Assembly: GCA_036271315.1 (NCBI GenBank)
Contig: DATBAV010000011.1
Span: 46,749 to 110,748 of the forward strand
Direction of reading: 5' to 3'
Source of the DNA: VRUE01 sp036271315
Lineage (GTDB): Bacteria; Actinomycetota; Thermoleophilia; Solirubrobacterales; 70-9
DNA length: 64,000 bases
Within the stretch, counting starts at the first letter, position 1. Each line of letters starts with the position of its first letter. The notes below the pieces were generated by a model. The model ran no database searches. It had not been told where the DNA came from and saw nothing but the letters and a program-made list of their open reading frames with translations. Positions 41,338 to 48,505 of the stretch are shown here, piece by piece. The translations under genes and the position numbers were made by a program.

Positions 41338-41353
41338 TTGACTGGTCAGTCAA
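41338..41353. promoter_or_regulatory. TetR-type operator upstream of nitrilase gene
   Basis: TTGACTG and CAGTCAA are perfect 7-bp inverted copies separated by GT, 24 nt upstream of the nitrilase TTG. This matches the usual TetR/FadR-like site form. The cognate regulator is probably the TetR encoded at 42207. Confidence 0.65.
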
Positions 41354-41376
41354 CCAGGGAGCTAAAAAAGGAACTT

Positions 41377-42207
41377 TTGCGCGCAGCCGTCGTACAGCTC
41401 AACTCCACCGGCGAGAAGGTACGGAACCTCGAAGTCGCCGAGCGGCTGGTGCGGGCTGCCGCGGCCGACGGCGCCGAGCTGGTCGCGCTGCCGGAGAAGT
41501 GGAACCTGCTCGCCGGCGGCGAGGCGCTGCTCGCCGGTGCCGAGGCGCTCGACGGCCCCAGTCTCGGCGCCGCCCGCTCCTGGGCCCGCGAGCTCGGCAT
41601 CCACCTGCTCGCCGGCAGCGTCTCCGAGCAGGGCCCGGGAGAGAAGGCCTTCAACACTTCGGTCCTGATCGGCGCCGACGGCGAGGACCTCGCCGTCTAC
41701 CGCAAGATCCACATGTTCGACGTGGAAGCCAGCGGCGTGATCTACCGCGAGTCGGCCCACGAGGAGCCCGGGGAGGAGATCGTCACTGCGGCGCTCGAGG
41801 AGATCACCGTCGGCTTCGGCATCTGTTACGACCTTCGCTTCCCCGAGCTCTTCCGCATCCTTGCCGTGCGTGGCGCCCAGGTCCTCATCGTGCCCTCGGC
41901 GTTCACGCTGGCGACCGGCCGCGATCACTGGGAGGTGCTGCTGCGCGCCCGGGCGATCGAGAACCAGGCCTTTGTGCTTGCCCCCAATCAGTTCGGCGCG
42001 GCGGCCCCGCACTTCAACTCCAACGGTCGCTCGGCGATCGTCGACCCCTGGGGCGTGGTGTTGGCGACCGCGCCCGACGAGGAGTGCTTCGTCGCCGCGG
42101 AGCTCGACTTCGTCGCCCAGAGAAGTGTTCGCGCGACGCTGCCCTCACTCGCCAACCGCCGTCCGGCCGCCTACGCCTGGCCGCAACTGAGCGAGGCGCG
42201 CGCCTGA
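41377..42207 (+). CDS. carbon-nitrogen hydrolase (nitrilase superfamily, Nit2/omega-amidase-like)
   Basis: A 276-aa hydrolase with the Glu-Lys-Cys triad: LPEKWNLL (Glu), VYRKIHMFD (Lys) and FGICYDLRFPELFR (Cys). This branch hydrolyses short omega-amides or deaminated glutathione. TTG 41377 is chosen because AGGA lies 5 nt upstream and the domain starts there; the earlier TTG at 41338 lies inside the operator. Its stop overlaps the tetR ATG (TGATG). Confidence 0.86.
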   Translation: MRAAVVQLNSTGEKVRNLEVAERLVRAAAADGAELVALPEKWNLLAGGEALLAGAEALDGPSLGAARSWARELGIHLLAGSVSEQGPGEKAFNTSVLIGADGEDLAVYRKIHMFDVEASGVIYRESAHEEPGEEIVTAALEEITVGFGICYDLRFPELFRILAVRGAQVLIVPSAFTLATGRDHWEVLLRARAIENQAFVLAPNQFGAAAPHFNSNGRSAIVDPWGVVLATAPDEECFVAAELDFVAQRSVRATLPSLANRRPAAYAWPQLSEARA

Positions 42208-42812
42208 TGGCCAAGGCGCCGACAGCGGCGGTGGACAAGCGCCGCCAGATCCTCGACGCGGCAGTCCGCGTCTTCGCCCGCCAGGGCTTCCACTCGACCC
42301 GGGTCTCCGACATCGCCGACGAGGCTGGGGTCGCCTATGGCCTCGTCTACCACTACTTCAAGTCGAAGGACGAGGTGCTCAATGAGCTCTTCCGCGAGCG
42401 CTGGTCCCTCTTGATCACGGCGATCGACGAGGCCGACCGCGAGGGCGGCTCGCCGCGGGCGAAGCTGGAAGCGTCGGCCGGCTTCATCGTCGACTCCTAC
42501 CGGCACGACCCGGAGTTGATGAAGGTGATCATCGTCGAGGTAACCCGGGCGGCAAACTCCTTCGGGCGCACCCACCTGGCCGAGATTCGCCGCGCTTATG
42601 ACTCGATCGCCAAGATCGTCGCCGACGGTCAGGAGGCCGGCGTCTTCCGCCAGGACATCGACCCGACCTTTGCTTCGATGGCCTTCTACGGGGCGGTCGA
42701 GCAGTTGCTCTCGGGCTGGATCTTCGAGGTGATCCCGGCCTCTGACAGCGACTTCGACGAGGCAAAGACCTTGCTGGTGACGACGATCTGCGACGGTCTC
42801 GAGCCCCGATAG
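42207..42812 (+). CDS. TetR family transcriptional regulator (fatty-acid type)
   Basis: A 201-aa TetR protein: RRQILDAAVRVFARQGFHSTRVSDIADEAGVAYGLVYHYFKSKDEVLNELF. The C-terminal half resembles the FadR/YsiA-like branch that binds acyl-CoA. Coupled to the nitrilase gene and likely to bind the palindrome at 41338. Confidence 0.87.
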   Translation: MAKAPTAAVDKRRQILDAAVRVFARQGFHSTRVSDIADEAGVAYGLVYHYFKSKDEVLNELFRERWSLLITAIDEADREGGSPRAKLEASAGFIVDSYRHDPELMKVIIVEVTRAANSFGRTHLAEIRRAYDSIAKIVADGQEAGVFRQDIDPTFASMAFYGAVEQLLSGWIFEVIPASDSDFDEAKTLLVTTICDGLEPR

Positions 42813-42814
42813 GT

Positions 42815-42961
42815 ATGGTCGAGCTAATGGATAACGACATCGCCAAACGTCTCGTCTGGAGTGGCGTGCTGGCCGCCAGCAGCGCCCTCGCCAGCATCGC
42901 CGCGACGCGCCTCGCCGCCTTCGTCTGGCGGCGCGTGTTCGACGAGGACCCGCCCGAGTAG
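42815..42961 (+). CDS. short DUF4235-like membrane protein
   Basis: A 48-aa protein: LVWSGVLAASSALASIAATRLAAFVWRRVFDEDPPE. The single hydrophobic helix followed by W--V-----PP is the DUF4235 pattern in actinobacteria. ATG at 42815 or 42827. It leads the small cluster with the holin-like and DUF3618 genes, a combination common in actinobacterial genomes and of unknown role. Confidence 0.65.
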   Translation: MVELMDNDIAKRLVWSGVLAASSALASIAATRLAAFVWRRVFDEDPPE

Positions 42962-42962
42962 C

Positions 42963-43424
42963 GTGGCTGACGGAACCGGCACACCGCCCTCGGGCCCTGG
43001 CGCACCACAAGGCCCGACGCCTGACGATCGCTCGGTCTCAGAGCTCGTCTTCGACGTCGCCGAGAAGAGCTCCTCGCTGGTGCGCGAGGAGATCGAGCTG
43101 GCCAAGACCGAGATCTCGGAGAAGGTCGGCAAGATCCTGCGCGGCTCGGTCGTCGGCATTGCCGCCGGCGTCTTCGCCTTCCTGGCCCTGATCCTGGTGA
43201 TGGAGGGCATCGCCTGGCTGCTCGCCGAAGAGGTCTTCGACGGCAATGCCTGGCCCGGCTTCTTCGTCGAGGCAGCGGCCTTCCTCTTGATCGCCGCCGC
43301 GGCGGGCTTCATCGCCTACCGCTCCGTGCAGGCCGGCGCCCCGCCGGTGCCCGAGCAGGCGATCGCCGAGGCGAAGCTGACCAAGGAAACGCTGGAATCC
43401 GGAGCGAAGGCAGGCAAGGAATGA
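42963..43424 (+). CDS. phage holin family (holin superfamily III-like) protein
   Basis: A 153-aa protein: an amphipathic N-terminal helix (VFDVAEKSSSLVREEIELAKTEI) and two membrane helices (SVVGIAAGVFAFLALILVMEGIAWLL and FFVEAAAFLLIAAAAGFIAY). Annotated in this family by fold, but in actinobacteria it is a chromosomal gene next to DUF3618, not part of a prophage. GTG 42963. Confidence 0.82.
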   Translation: MADGTGTPPSGPGAPQGPTPDDRSVSELVFDVAEKSSSLVREEIELAKTEISEKVGKILRGSVVGIAAGVFAFLALILVMEGIAWLLAEEVFDGNAWPGFFVEAAAFLLIAAAAGFIAYRSVQAGAPPVPEQAIAEAKLTKETLESGAKAGKE

Positions 43425-43672
43425 GCGCTCAACCCGATCCCGTCCGTCCCTCGACCGCCGGCAGGCCGGGCCGTTCCGCAGCGGAGATCCGCCGCGACAT
43501 CGACCTGCAGCGCCGCGACCTGGGCAGCTCGGTCGAGATCCTGCGCGGCCGCGTCACCGAACTCACCGATTGGCGCCGCCAGGCCTACGAGCACCGCTCG
43601 CAGCTGATCGCCGGCGCGGCGATCGCCGGCTTCGCCCTCGGCGGCTTGATGATGCTGCGGCGCCGTCGCTAG
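43421..43672 (+). CDS. DUF3618 family protein
   Basis: An 83-aa protein: RSAAEIRRDIDLQRRDLGSSVEILRGRV followed by a C-terminal membrane helix (LIAGAAIAGFALGGLMML) and an Arg-rich end. The R-A-EI--DI---R--L----L--RV pattern is DUF3618. Overlaps the holin-like gene by 4 nt (ATGA). Confidence 0.85.
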   Translation: MSAQPDPVRPSTAGRPGRSAAEIRRDIDLQRRDLGSSVEILRGRVTELTDWRRQAYEHRSQLIAGAAIAGFALGGLMMLRRRR

Positions 43673-43690
43673 CCCGGTTGCTGCTTACTC

Positions 43691-44581
43691 TCAGCTGGCG
43701 GTAAGGCGACGAGCGAGGAAGTCGATCTGGTCGGCGGCCATGCGCTCCAGGGTCTCGCCGAGGAAGGGGTCGAAGTGGCCTCCGGGGTAGGTCCTCAGCT
43801 CGCCGAGCGGCGCCCGTTCGGCGGCCTGCTTTCCGAGGGCCGGCGGAGTGACGTCGTCGCCCTCGGCGATGCAGTAGAGAATCGGGATCGGGATGCGGCG
43901 GACTTTGCGCCTCAGCCGGTACGGCGGTGCCATGAAGGTGCGAGCGCAGGCCTCGTTGCGCCAGCTCGAGCCCGGCGGCGTGATCGATTCGAAGCCGCTC
44001 AGCCCTTCTGGGCTGCTGATGACGGCGCCCGAACCGGGCGGCCCGGCCGCCGGCACGCGGTAGGGCTCGGCGCCGCGCAGGGCGCGGATCCCGTCTCGGA
44101 CTCCCGCCAGGCCGAGGCGGGCGAGAAGCGGGAGGCCGCCGATGTAGTGCAGCGTGCGGGTGCCGTCGACAAGCGGAGCGACGCATATCGCCGCGCCGAT
44201 CCCGGCCTCGGTCAGAGCCAGTAACTGGACGTGGCCGCCGCCGGCGGAGAAGCCCCAGATGGCGATGCGGCGGTCGTCGATCCAGTCGAGCGAGCGAGCA
44301 AAGGACAGGGCCGCGCGCCAGTCGTCGCACTGCCAATCGGCCCGGACGAGTTGCCGTGGCTGGCCGCCGCTGTCGCCGAAACAGCGATAGTCGAAGGCGA
44401 GCACGGCAAAGCCCGCCGCGGCGAAGCGATGGGCAAAAGCGTCGAGGCCCTGGTCGCGCACACAGGAGAAGCCCGAAGCCATCACCACGCAGGGCGCCGG
44501 AGCGTCCGCGCCGCTGGGGCGGTAGAGCCAGGCAGCGCATCGCTCCCTCCCGGAAGCGAAGTGGACATCCTCCCGTTCCAC
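43691..44581 (-). CDS. alpha/beta hydrolase (X-Pro dipeptidyl-peptidase S15-like fold)
   Basis: A 296-aa serine hydrolase: VVMASGFSCVRDQGLDAFAHRFA, DYRCFGDSGG, the nucleophile in IWGFSAGGGHV (GFSAGG), Asp in IAEGDDVTPP and His in YPGGHFDPF. Looks like the cluster of S15/acetyl xylan esterase-like hydrolases found in actinobacteria. GTG 44581 with AGGAT upstream is preferred to longer starts that run into the BolA promoter. Confidence 0.82.
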   Translation of the reverse strand: MEREDVHFASGRERCAAWLYRPSGADAPAPCVVMASGFSCVRDQGLDAFAHRFAAAGFAVLAFDYRCFGDSGGQPRQLVRADWQCDDWRAALSFARSLDWIDDRRIAIWGFSAGGGHVQLLALTEAGIGAAICVAPLVDGTRTLHYIGGLPLLARLGLAGVRDGIRALRGAEPYRVPAAGPPGSGAVISSPEGLSGFESITPPGSSWRNEACARTFMAPPYRLRRKVRRIPIPILYCIAEGDDVTPPALGKQAAERAPLGELRTYPGGHFDPFLGETLERMAADQIDFLARRLTAS

Positions 44582-44621
44582 GACGACGATCCTACGCGGC
44601 GACTGTCCATACAATCGCGCC

Positions 44622-44858
44622 GTGGCCGCTGACTTGACAGAGATCCGGGGGATGATCGAGGCGGCGCTGCCCGGCGCCGCGGTCGAGGTCATCGACGAGA
44701 CCGGCACCGGCGACCACCTGCGGGCGACGGTATCGGCCACCCAGTTCGAGGGTCTCTCGCGCCTCGATCAACACCGTCTGGTCAAGGCCGCGGTGAAGGA
44801 GCGCTTCGACGACGGCACGATCCACGCCCTCTCGCTGAAGACCGGGCTGCCCGGATAG
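44622..44858 (+). CDS. bolA: BolA family protein (copy A)
   Basis: A 78-aa BolA protein: IRGMIEAALPGAAVEVIDETGTGDHL and LSRLDQHRLVKAAVKERFDDGTIHALSLKT, with the conserved His of the RLVxxAV...HALS helix-turn. BolA partners CGFS glutaredoxins in [2Fe-2S] traffic. TACAAT lies 6 nt before the GTG, indicating a leaderless mRNA. It is the first gene of a BolA-Grx4-HesB-DegV set repeated at 58-63 kb. Confidence 0.9.
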   Translation: MAADLTEIRGMIEAALPGAAVEVIDETGTGDHLRATVSATQFEGLSRLDQHRLVKAAVKERFDDGTIHALSLKTGLPG

Positions 44859-44871
44859 CTACTCTGTGCCA

Positions 44872-45255
44872 ATGGCCGACGCCGAGCTGAAACAGAAGAT
44901 CGAGGAACTGATCGCCACCAACCCGGTGCTGCTCTTCATGAAGGGCACGCCGGAAATGCCGCGCTGCGGCTTCTCGATGCGGGTCGTGCAGGTGCTCGAC
45001 TCGCTTGATGTCGAGTACGGCGCGATCGATGTGCTGCCGGCTCTGCAGCCGCTGCGCGAAGTCACCGCCGAGATCTCCGACTGGCAGACCTTCCCCCAGC
45101 TCTACGTCAACGGCGAGTTGCTGGGCGGGGCCGACATCATCGAAGAGATGTTCGACTCCGGCGAGCTGGCCGAGGCGCTGGGCGTCGAGCAGCCCGAGGC
45201 GGCACCGGCCGCTGCCGCGCCCCCGGCGCAGTCGCCCCCGCTGCAGATCGAATAA
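44872..45255 (+). CDS. grxD: monothiol glutaredoxin, Grx4 family (copy A)
   Basis: A 127-aa protein with the CGFS motif in PRCGFSMRVVQVLDS, plus FMKGTPEMP, WQTFPQLYVNGELLGGADI and an extra Pro/Ala-rich tail ending in SPPLQIE. CGFS glutaredoxins carry a bridging [2Fe-2S] cluster with glutathione and pair with BolA. TACTCT 6 nt before the ATG suggests a leaderless transcript. 76% or more of positions look shared with the copy at 59036. Confidence 0.93.
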   Translation: MADAELKQKIEELIATNPVLLFMKGTPEMPRCGFSMRVVQVLDSLDVEYGAIDVLPALQPLREVTAEISDWQTFPQLYVNGELLGGADIIEEMFDSGELAEALGVEQPEAAPAAAAPPAQSPPLQIE

Positions 45256-45264
45256 AGCGCCGCG

Positions 45265-45657
45265 CTAGACGGCGGCTGCCTCGGCGGCGGGTGCGTCGTC
45301 CTTGACCTGGAAGGACGAGCCACAACCGCAAGCGGCGACGACGTTGGGGTTGTTGACCTGGAAGCCGGCGCCCTGCAGGCCTTCGACGTAGTCAACCTCG
45401 GAGCCGAAGACGAACTGCATGCTGACCTTGTCGACGATCACCGAGACGCCGTCGACCTCGAAGATGTGGTCGTCGTCCTTGGCGCGATCGAAGGCAAGTG
45501 CGTACTGGAATCCAGAGCACCCACCGCCGCGCACCGCGACCCGCAGAGCCTGGCCCTCGGAGCCCTCCTGAGAGCCGAGCAGCTCGGCGATCTTTCCGGC
45601 CGCCTTGTCAGTCAAGGCAATCGCTGTCTGCGGAGTGTCGCTGGTCGCGTCAGTCAC
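45265..45657 (-). CDS. A-type iron-sulfur carrier HesB/IscA/ErpA family (copy A)
   Basis: A 130-aa protein with the three cluster cysteines in VRGGGCSGFQYAL and ACGCGSSF. It accepts Fe-S clusters and hands them to target enzymes. GTG 45657 follows TACACT by 7 nt in a 22-bp upstream stretch identical to that of copy B. Convergent with the Grx4 gene (9-nt gap). Confidence 0.92.
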   Translation of the reverse strand: MTDATSDTPQTAIALTDKAAGKIAELLGSQEGSEGQALRVAVRGGGCSGFQYALAFDRAKDDDHIFEVDGVSVIVDKVSMQFVFGSEVDYVEGLQGAGFQVNNPNVVAACGCGSSFQVKDDAPAAEAAAV

Positions 45658-45674
45658 TTCACAAAGTGTAGCGA
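45653..45674 (-). promoter_or_regulatory. conserved HesB leaderless promoter (copy A)
   Basis: 22 bp identical to 60776-60797. On the minus strand it has TACACT, 7 nt, then the GTG start. CACTT and AAGTG form an inverted pair around CACA across the start, a possible Fe-S-status regulator site. The surrounding non-coding bases differ between the copies, so this block is selected. Confidence 0.65.
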
Positions 45675-45684
45675 CCGCTGCCGT

Positions 45685-45702
45685 GGGCAGTGGGTCAGTT
45701 TG
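45685..45702 (+). repeat. left terminal inverted repeat
   Basis: GGGCAGTGGGTCAGTTTG; exact reverse complement at the right end. Preceded directly by the duplicated hexamer TGCCGT. Confidence 0.85.
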
Positions 45703-45888
45703 GATTGGGCGTCGTTTTGGGCGACTCCCCGCATCCTCAGAAACTGAGCCGATGCCCTTCGAGCGGTACGTCTGAAGTTCCCTCGCGGTAAAGGCTGAGG
45801 TCTTTCGGGTCGATACGCAGTCCGTGAAGCTCGTCAGCGACCTAGCAATCTGCTCGAAGTCAACCCTGGCCAAAGGGGCGATGCCCGC

Positions 45889-47592
45889 ATGACTCAGAGT
45901 GGCGCGCTGTTCTACGGCGACAACCTCGATGTCCTTCGTCGCTACGTTGACGACGAGAGCGTAGATCTCGTCTATCTCGACCCCCCTTTCAACAGCAATG
46001 CCAGCTACAACGTCCTATTTGCGGAGCAAGACGGGTCTCAATCCGCCGCCCAAATCAAAGCCTTTGGAGATACCTGGCGCTGGGATCAGGAGGCTGCCGC
46101 TGCTTACGAGGAGGTAGTTGAGGGCGGTGGCGAGGTTTCGCGGACGATGCAAGCCTTCCGCACAATCCTCGGCGAGAGCAACATGCTCGCCTACCTCGCC
46201 ATGATGGCGCCTCGTCTCGCTGAACTCCATCGAGCGATGAAGTCAACTGCTTCGCTGTATCTCCACTGTGATCCGACCGCGAGCCATTACTTGAAGTTGC
46301 TCCTAGATTCGGTCTTTGGGCCGCGCTCCTTTCGCTCGGAGATTGTTTGGAAGCGAAGCAGTGCCCATAGCGACACCAAGCAAGGGCGGCGCATTCATGG
46401 CCATATCCACGATGTCATCTTCTTCTACACAAAGAGCAATTCGTGGACGTGGAATCCGATCTATACGCCCTACGACGAGGCATACGTCGAGTCTAAGTAC
46501 AGACACATAGAGCCCAAGACCGGGCGGCGCTATCGCCTGGACAATTTGACCGCGGCGAAGCCCGGGGGCGACACCTCCTACGAATGGCATGGGCGGCACC
46601 CCTACAAAGGGCGCTATTGGGCCTATTCGCAGGAAAAAATGGACAAGTTTCTTGAGGAAGGCCGAATTCGTTTTCCGAAAAAGCCGGACGGAGTTCCCGA
46701 GCTGAAGCGGTATCTCGACGAGATGCCAGGAGTGCCCCTTCAAGATCTCTGGGTAGATCTAGACCCGATCAACGCTAAGGCAGCCGAGCGGCTTGGCTAT
46801 CCGACACAAAAGCCTGAGTCTTTGCTGGAGCGAATCATCGAGTCCAGTAGCAACCAGGGCGATGTCGTTCTTGATCCCTTTTGCGGTTGCGGAACATCTA
46901 TCGCGGTCTCCGAGAAGCTCAAGCGGAATTGGGTTGGCATTGACATCACCTATCTAGCCACGCACCTAATTAAGAGCCGGCTTGTCGATGCCTTTGGAGA
47001 GAACGTCGACTTCTCCGTGATTGGCGAGCCGACTGCCCTCGAAGATGCGTCCAAGCTGGCCAAGGAAGACCACTATCAGTTCGAGGCGTGGGCGCTTGGC
47101 CTTGTGGGCGCACGAACGACCGCCAAGAAGAAGGGGGCAGACCGCGGCATTGATGGACGCCTCCTCTTCCACGAGAAGCAGGGCGGAAAGACTCGTCAGG
47201 TCTTGATTTCCGTGAAGTCCGGAACAACTGGCGTCAACGATGTCCGTGACCTTCGCGGGGTTATCGAGCGCGAGGAAGCGGAGATTGGACTGCTCATAAG
47301 CATGCGAGAGCCGACAAAGGCCATGCGAACAGAGGCGGCGACGGCAGGCTTTTATCAATCTGGCTCTGAGGGGGTTGGCACCTGGGGACGACACCCCCGT
47401 CTCCAGCTATTGACGGTCGCCGAGTTGCTGGATGGTCGCCGTATCGACATGCCGCCCCTGACCGGCAATCTCACATTTCGACGTGCCCCACGCACAGAGC
47501 CTCGTCAACCCACTACCGAGCCCCTATTTCGCAATCTTCCCGATGCACCAGAGTTCCGCAAGATCTTCTCGGTTCCTTCGACTGGCGGATAG
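45889..47592 (+). CDS. beta-class DNA methyltransferase fused to a Mrr-like endonuclease domain
   Basis: A 567-aa protein. The methyltransferase part has motif IV DLVYLDPPFNSN (residue 31 on) before motif I DVVLDPFCGCGTS (about 326-337), and the QKPESLLERII target-side motif, so it is a beta-class N4/N6-amino methylase. After about residue 395 comes KKGADRGIDGRL and VLISVKSG, a PD-(D/E)xK-like (Mrr_cat) core with Asp and Lys, with Ser-Val where Glu-x is usual. A one-protein restriction-modification or modification-guided nuclease is likely. In the transposon; lower GC. Confidence 0.8.
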   Translation: MTQSGALFYGDNLDVLRRYVDDESVDLVYLDPPFNSNASYNVLFAEQDGSQSAAQIKAFGDTWRWDQEAAAAYEEVVEGGGEVSRTMQAFRTILGESNMLAYLAMMAPRLAELHRAMKSTASLYLHCDPTASHYLKLLLDSVFGPRSFRSEIVWKRSSAHSDTKQGRRIHGHIHDVIFFYTKSNSWTWNPIYTPYDEAYVESKYRHIEPKTGRRYRLDNLTAAKPGGDTSYEWHGRHPYKGRYWAYSQEKMDKFLEEGRIRFPKKPDGVPELKRYLDEMPGVPLQDLWVDLDPINAKAAERLGYPTQKPESLLERIIESSSNQGDVVLDPFCGCGTSIAVSEKLKRNWVGIDITYLATHLIKSRLVDAFGENVDFSVIGEPTALEDASKLAKEDHYQFEAWALGLVGARTTAKKKGADRGIDGRLLFHEKQGGKTRQVLISVKSGTTGVNDVRDLRGVIEREEAEIGLLISMREPTKAMRTEAATAGFYQSGSEGVGTWGRHPRLQLLTVAELLDGRRIDMPPLTGNLTFRRAPRTEPRQPTTEPLFRNLPDAPEFRKIFSVPSTGG

Positions 47593-47593
47593 C

Positions 47594-48436
47594 TCAGTCC
47601 AGCAGCGCCGCGATCTCTTCCAGCGACCAAACGTGATCGGTGACCCCGGCAGCCATCGCCGGAGTGCGCGGATAGCGCTCCTTCAACGCCGAGTGCGGGC
47701 GGGCGAAGTTGTAGTGCATGAAGTGCAGCGAGACGGCGTACGAGAGATTCTCGACCTTGCGGCTGAATCCGTTGGTCAACCGGGTGAAGCGCCGCATGCC
47801 CATCCGCATGGTCAAGTTCTGGCGCTCGACGTAGCTAGTCGAGATCCGGTCGGGATCGGGGTCGCCCTTCCGGGGCAGGCGTTTCGTCCCGGTGCAGACG
47901 GGCGGGCTGTATTTGCCCGTCTCGCCGGCCGAGGCATAGGTCTTGTGGATCTGCGCCCAATCGACCTGATGGCGGAAGGACGGCCCCACGGTCCCTTCGT
48001 ACATCCGGTGGCCGTCCGTCGAAAGCTGGATGCGCTCGGCCATCCGGCTCGCCAGGTCGGTTAGGAAGACTTCGGCGTCATCGGAGGTCCGCTCGCCGAC
48101 CAGCCAGGACGGCACCAGCTTCGTGTCGGCGCAGATCGCCGTGAAAGTCCAAACGTCGCCGTAGCCCGGAGTGCCCTTGAACTCCTCCGGCACGTTCTTG
48201 TTCTTGGCGTAGCAAAAAGCCCAAATCTCATCGGCCTCAACGACTTTGCAGGGGAGGTCGACCAGTAAGCCGTCCTGGTACTCGGTGCAGGCTTCCCCGA
48301 GATCAACCAGCAGTTTGGTGATCGTGTTCTTGGCCGCGCCGGTCATCCGGACCGTGGCGCGGATCGAGTTGCCCTCGACCAGGCAGCCGATGATCTGGGC
48401 GCGCTTTTCGGTGGACAGCCTGTTCATACTGACCAT
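47594..48436 (-). CDS. IS1-like DDE transposase
   Basis: A 280-aa transposase in one frame. An N-terminal HTH (RAQIIGCLVEGNSIRATVRMTGAAKNTITKLL) is followed by the DDE domain: VVEADEIWAF (first Asp), QLSTDGHRMY (second Asp) and SYVERQNLTMRMGMRRFTR (Glu). The order and HFMHYNFARPH end fit the IS1/InsB-type group without the zinc finger. No private inverted repeats flank it; the only convincing ends are those of the 4.9-kb element. Starts ATG 48436 or 48427. Its stop is 1 nt from the methylase stop. Confidence 0.82.
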   Translation of the reverse strand: MVSMNRLSTEKRAQIIGCLVEGNSIRATVRMTGAAKNTITKLLVDLGEACTEYQDGLLVDLPCKVVEADEIWAFCYAKNKNVPEEFKGTPGYGDVWTFTAICADTKLVPSWLVGERTSDDAEVFLTDLASRMAERIQLSTDGHRMYEGTVGPSFRHQVDWAQIHKTYASAGETGKYSPPVCTGTKRLPRKGDPDPDRISTSYVERQNLTMRMGMRRFTRLTNGFSRKVENLSYAVSLHFMHYNFARPHSALKERYPRTPAMAAGVTDHVWSLEEIAALLD

Positions 48437-48455
48437 TATGCGTAAGCGTTCGGAC

Positions 48456-48501
48456 GGAAATAATGTTTGCTTCCTTCTCTGGAACTGTTATTATCATTTC
48501 C
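48456..48501. promoter_or_regulatory. imperfect palindrome upstream of fic
   Basis: GGAAATAATG and TATCATTTCC are inverted copies with two mismatches, 26 nt apart, in the AT-rich divergent promoter between transposase and fic. Could be an operator for a regulator in the element (Fic itself ends in a winged helix). Confidence 0.45.
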
Positions 48502-48505
48502 ACGC

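Noticed and set aside
42963..43424. Prophage signal from the holin-family gene
   Set aside because: It sits with DUF4235-like and DUF3618 genes, a standard actinobacterial chromosomal cluster; no phage structural genes are near.
47580..48505. Independent IS around the IS1-like transposase
   Set aside because: No inverted repeats or target duplication directly flank the transposase; the only matched ends are those of the 4.9-kb unit.
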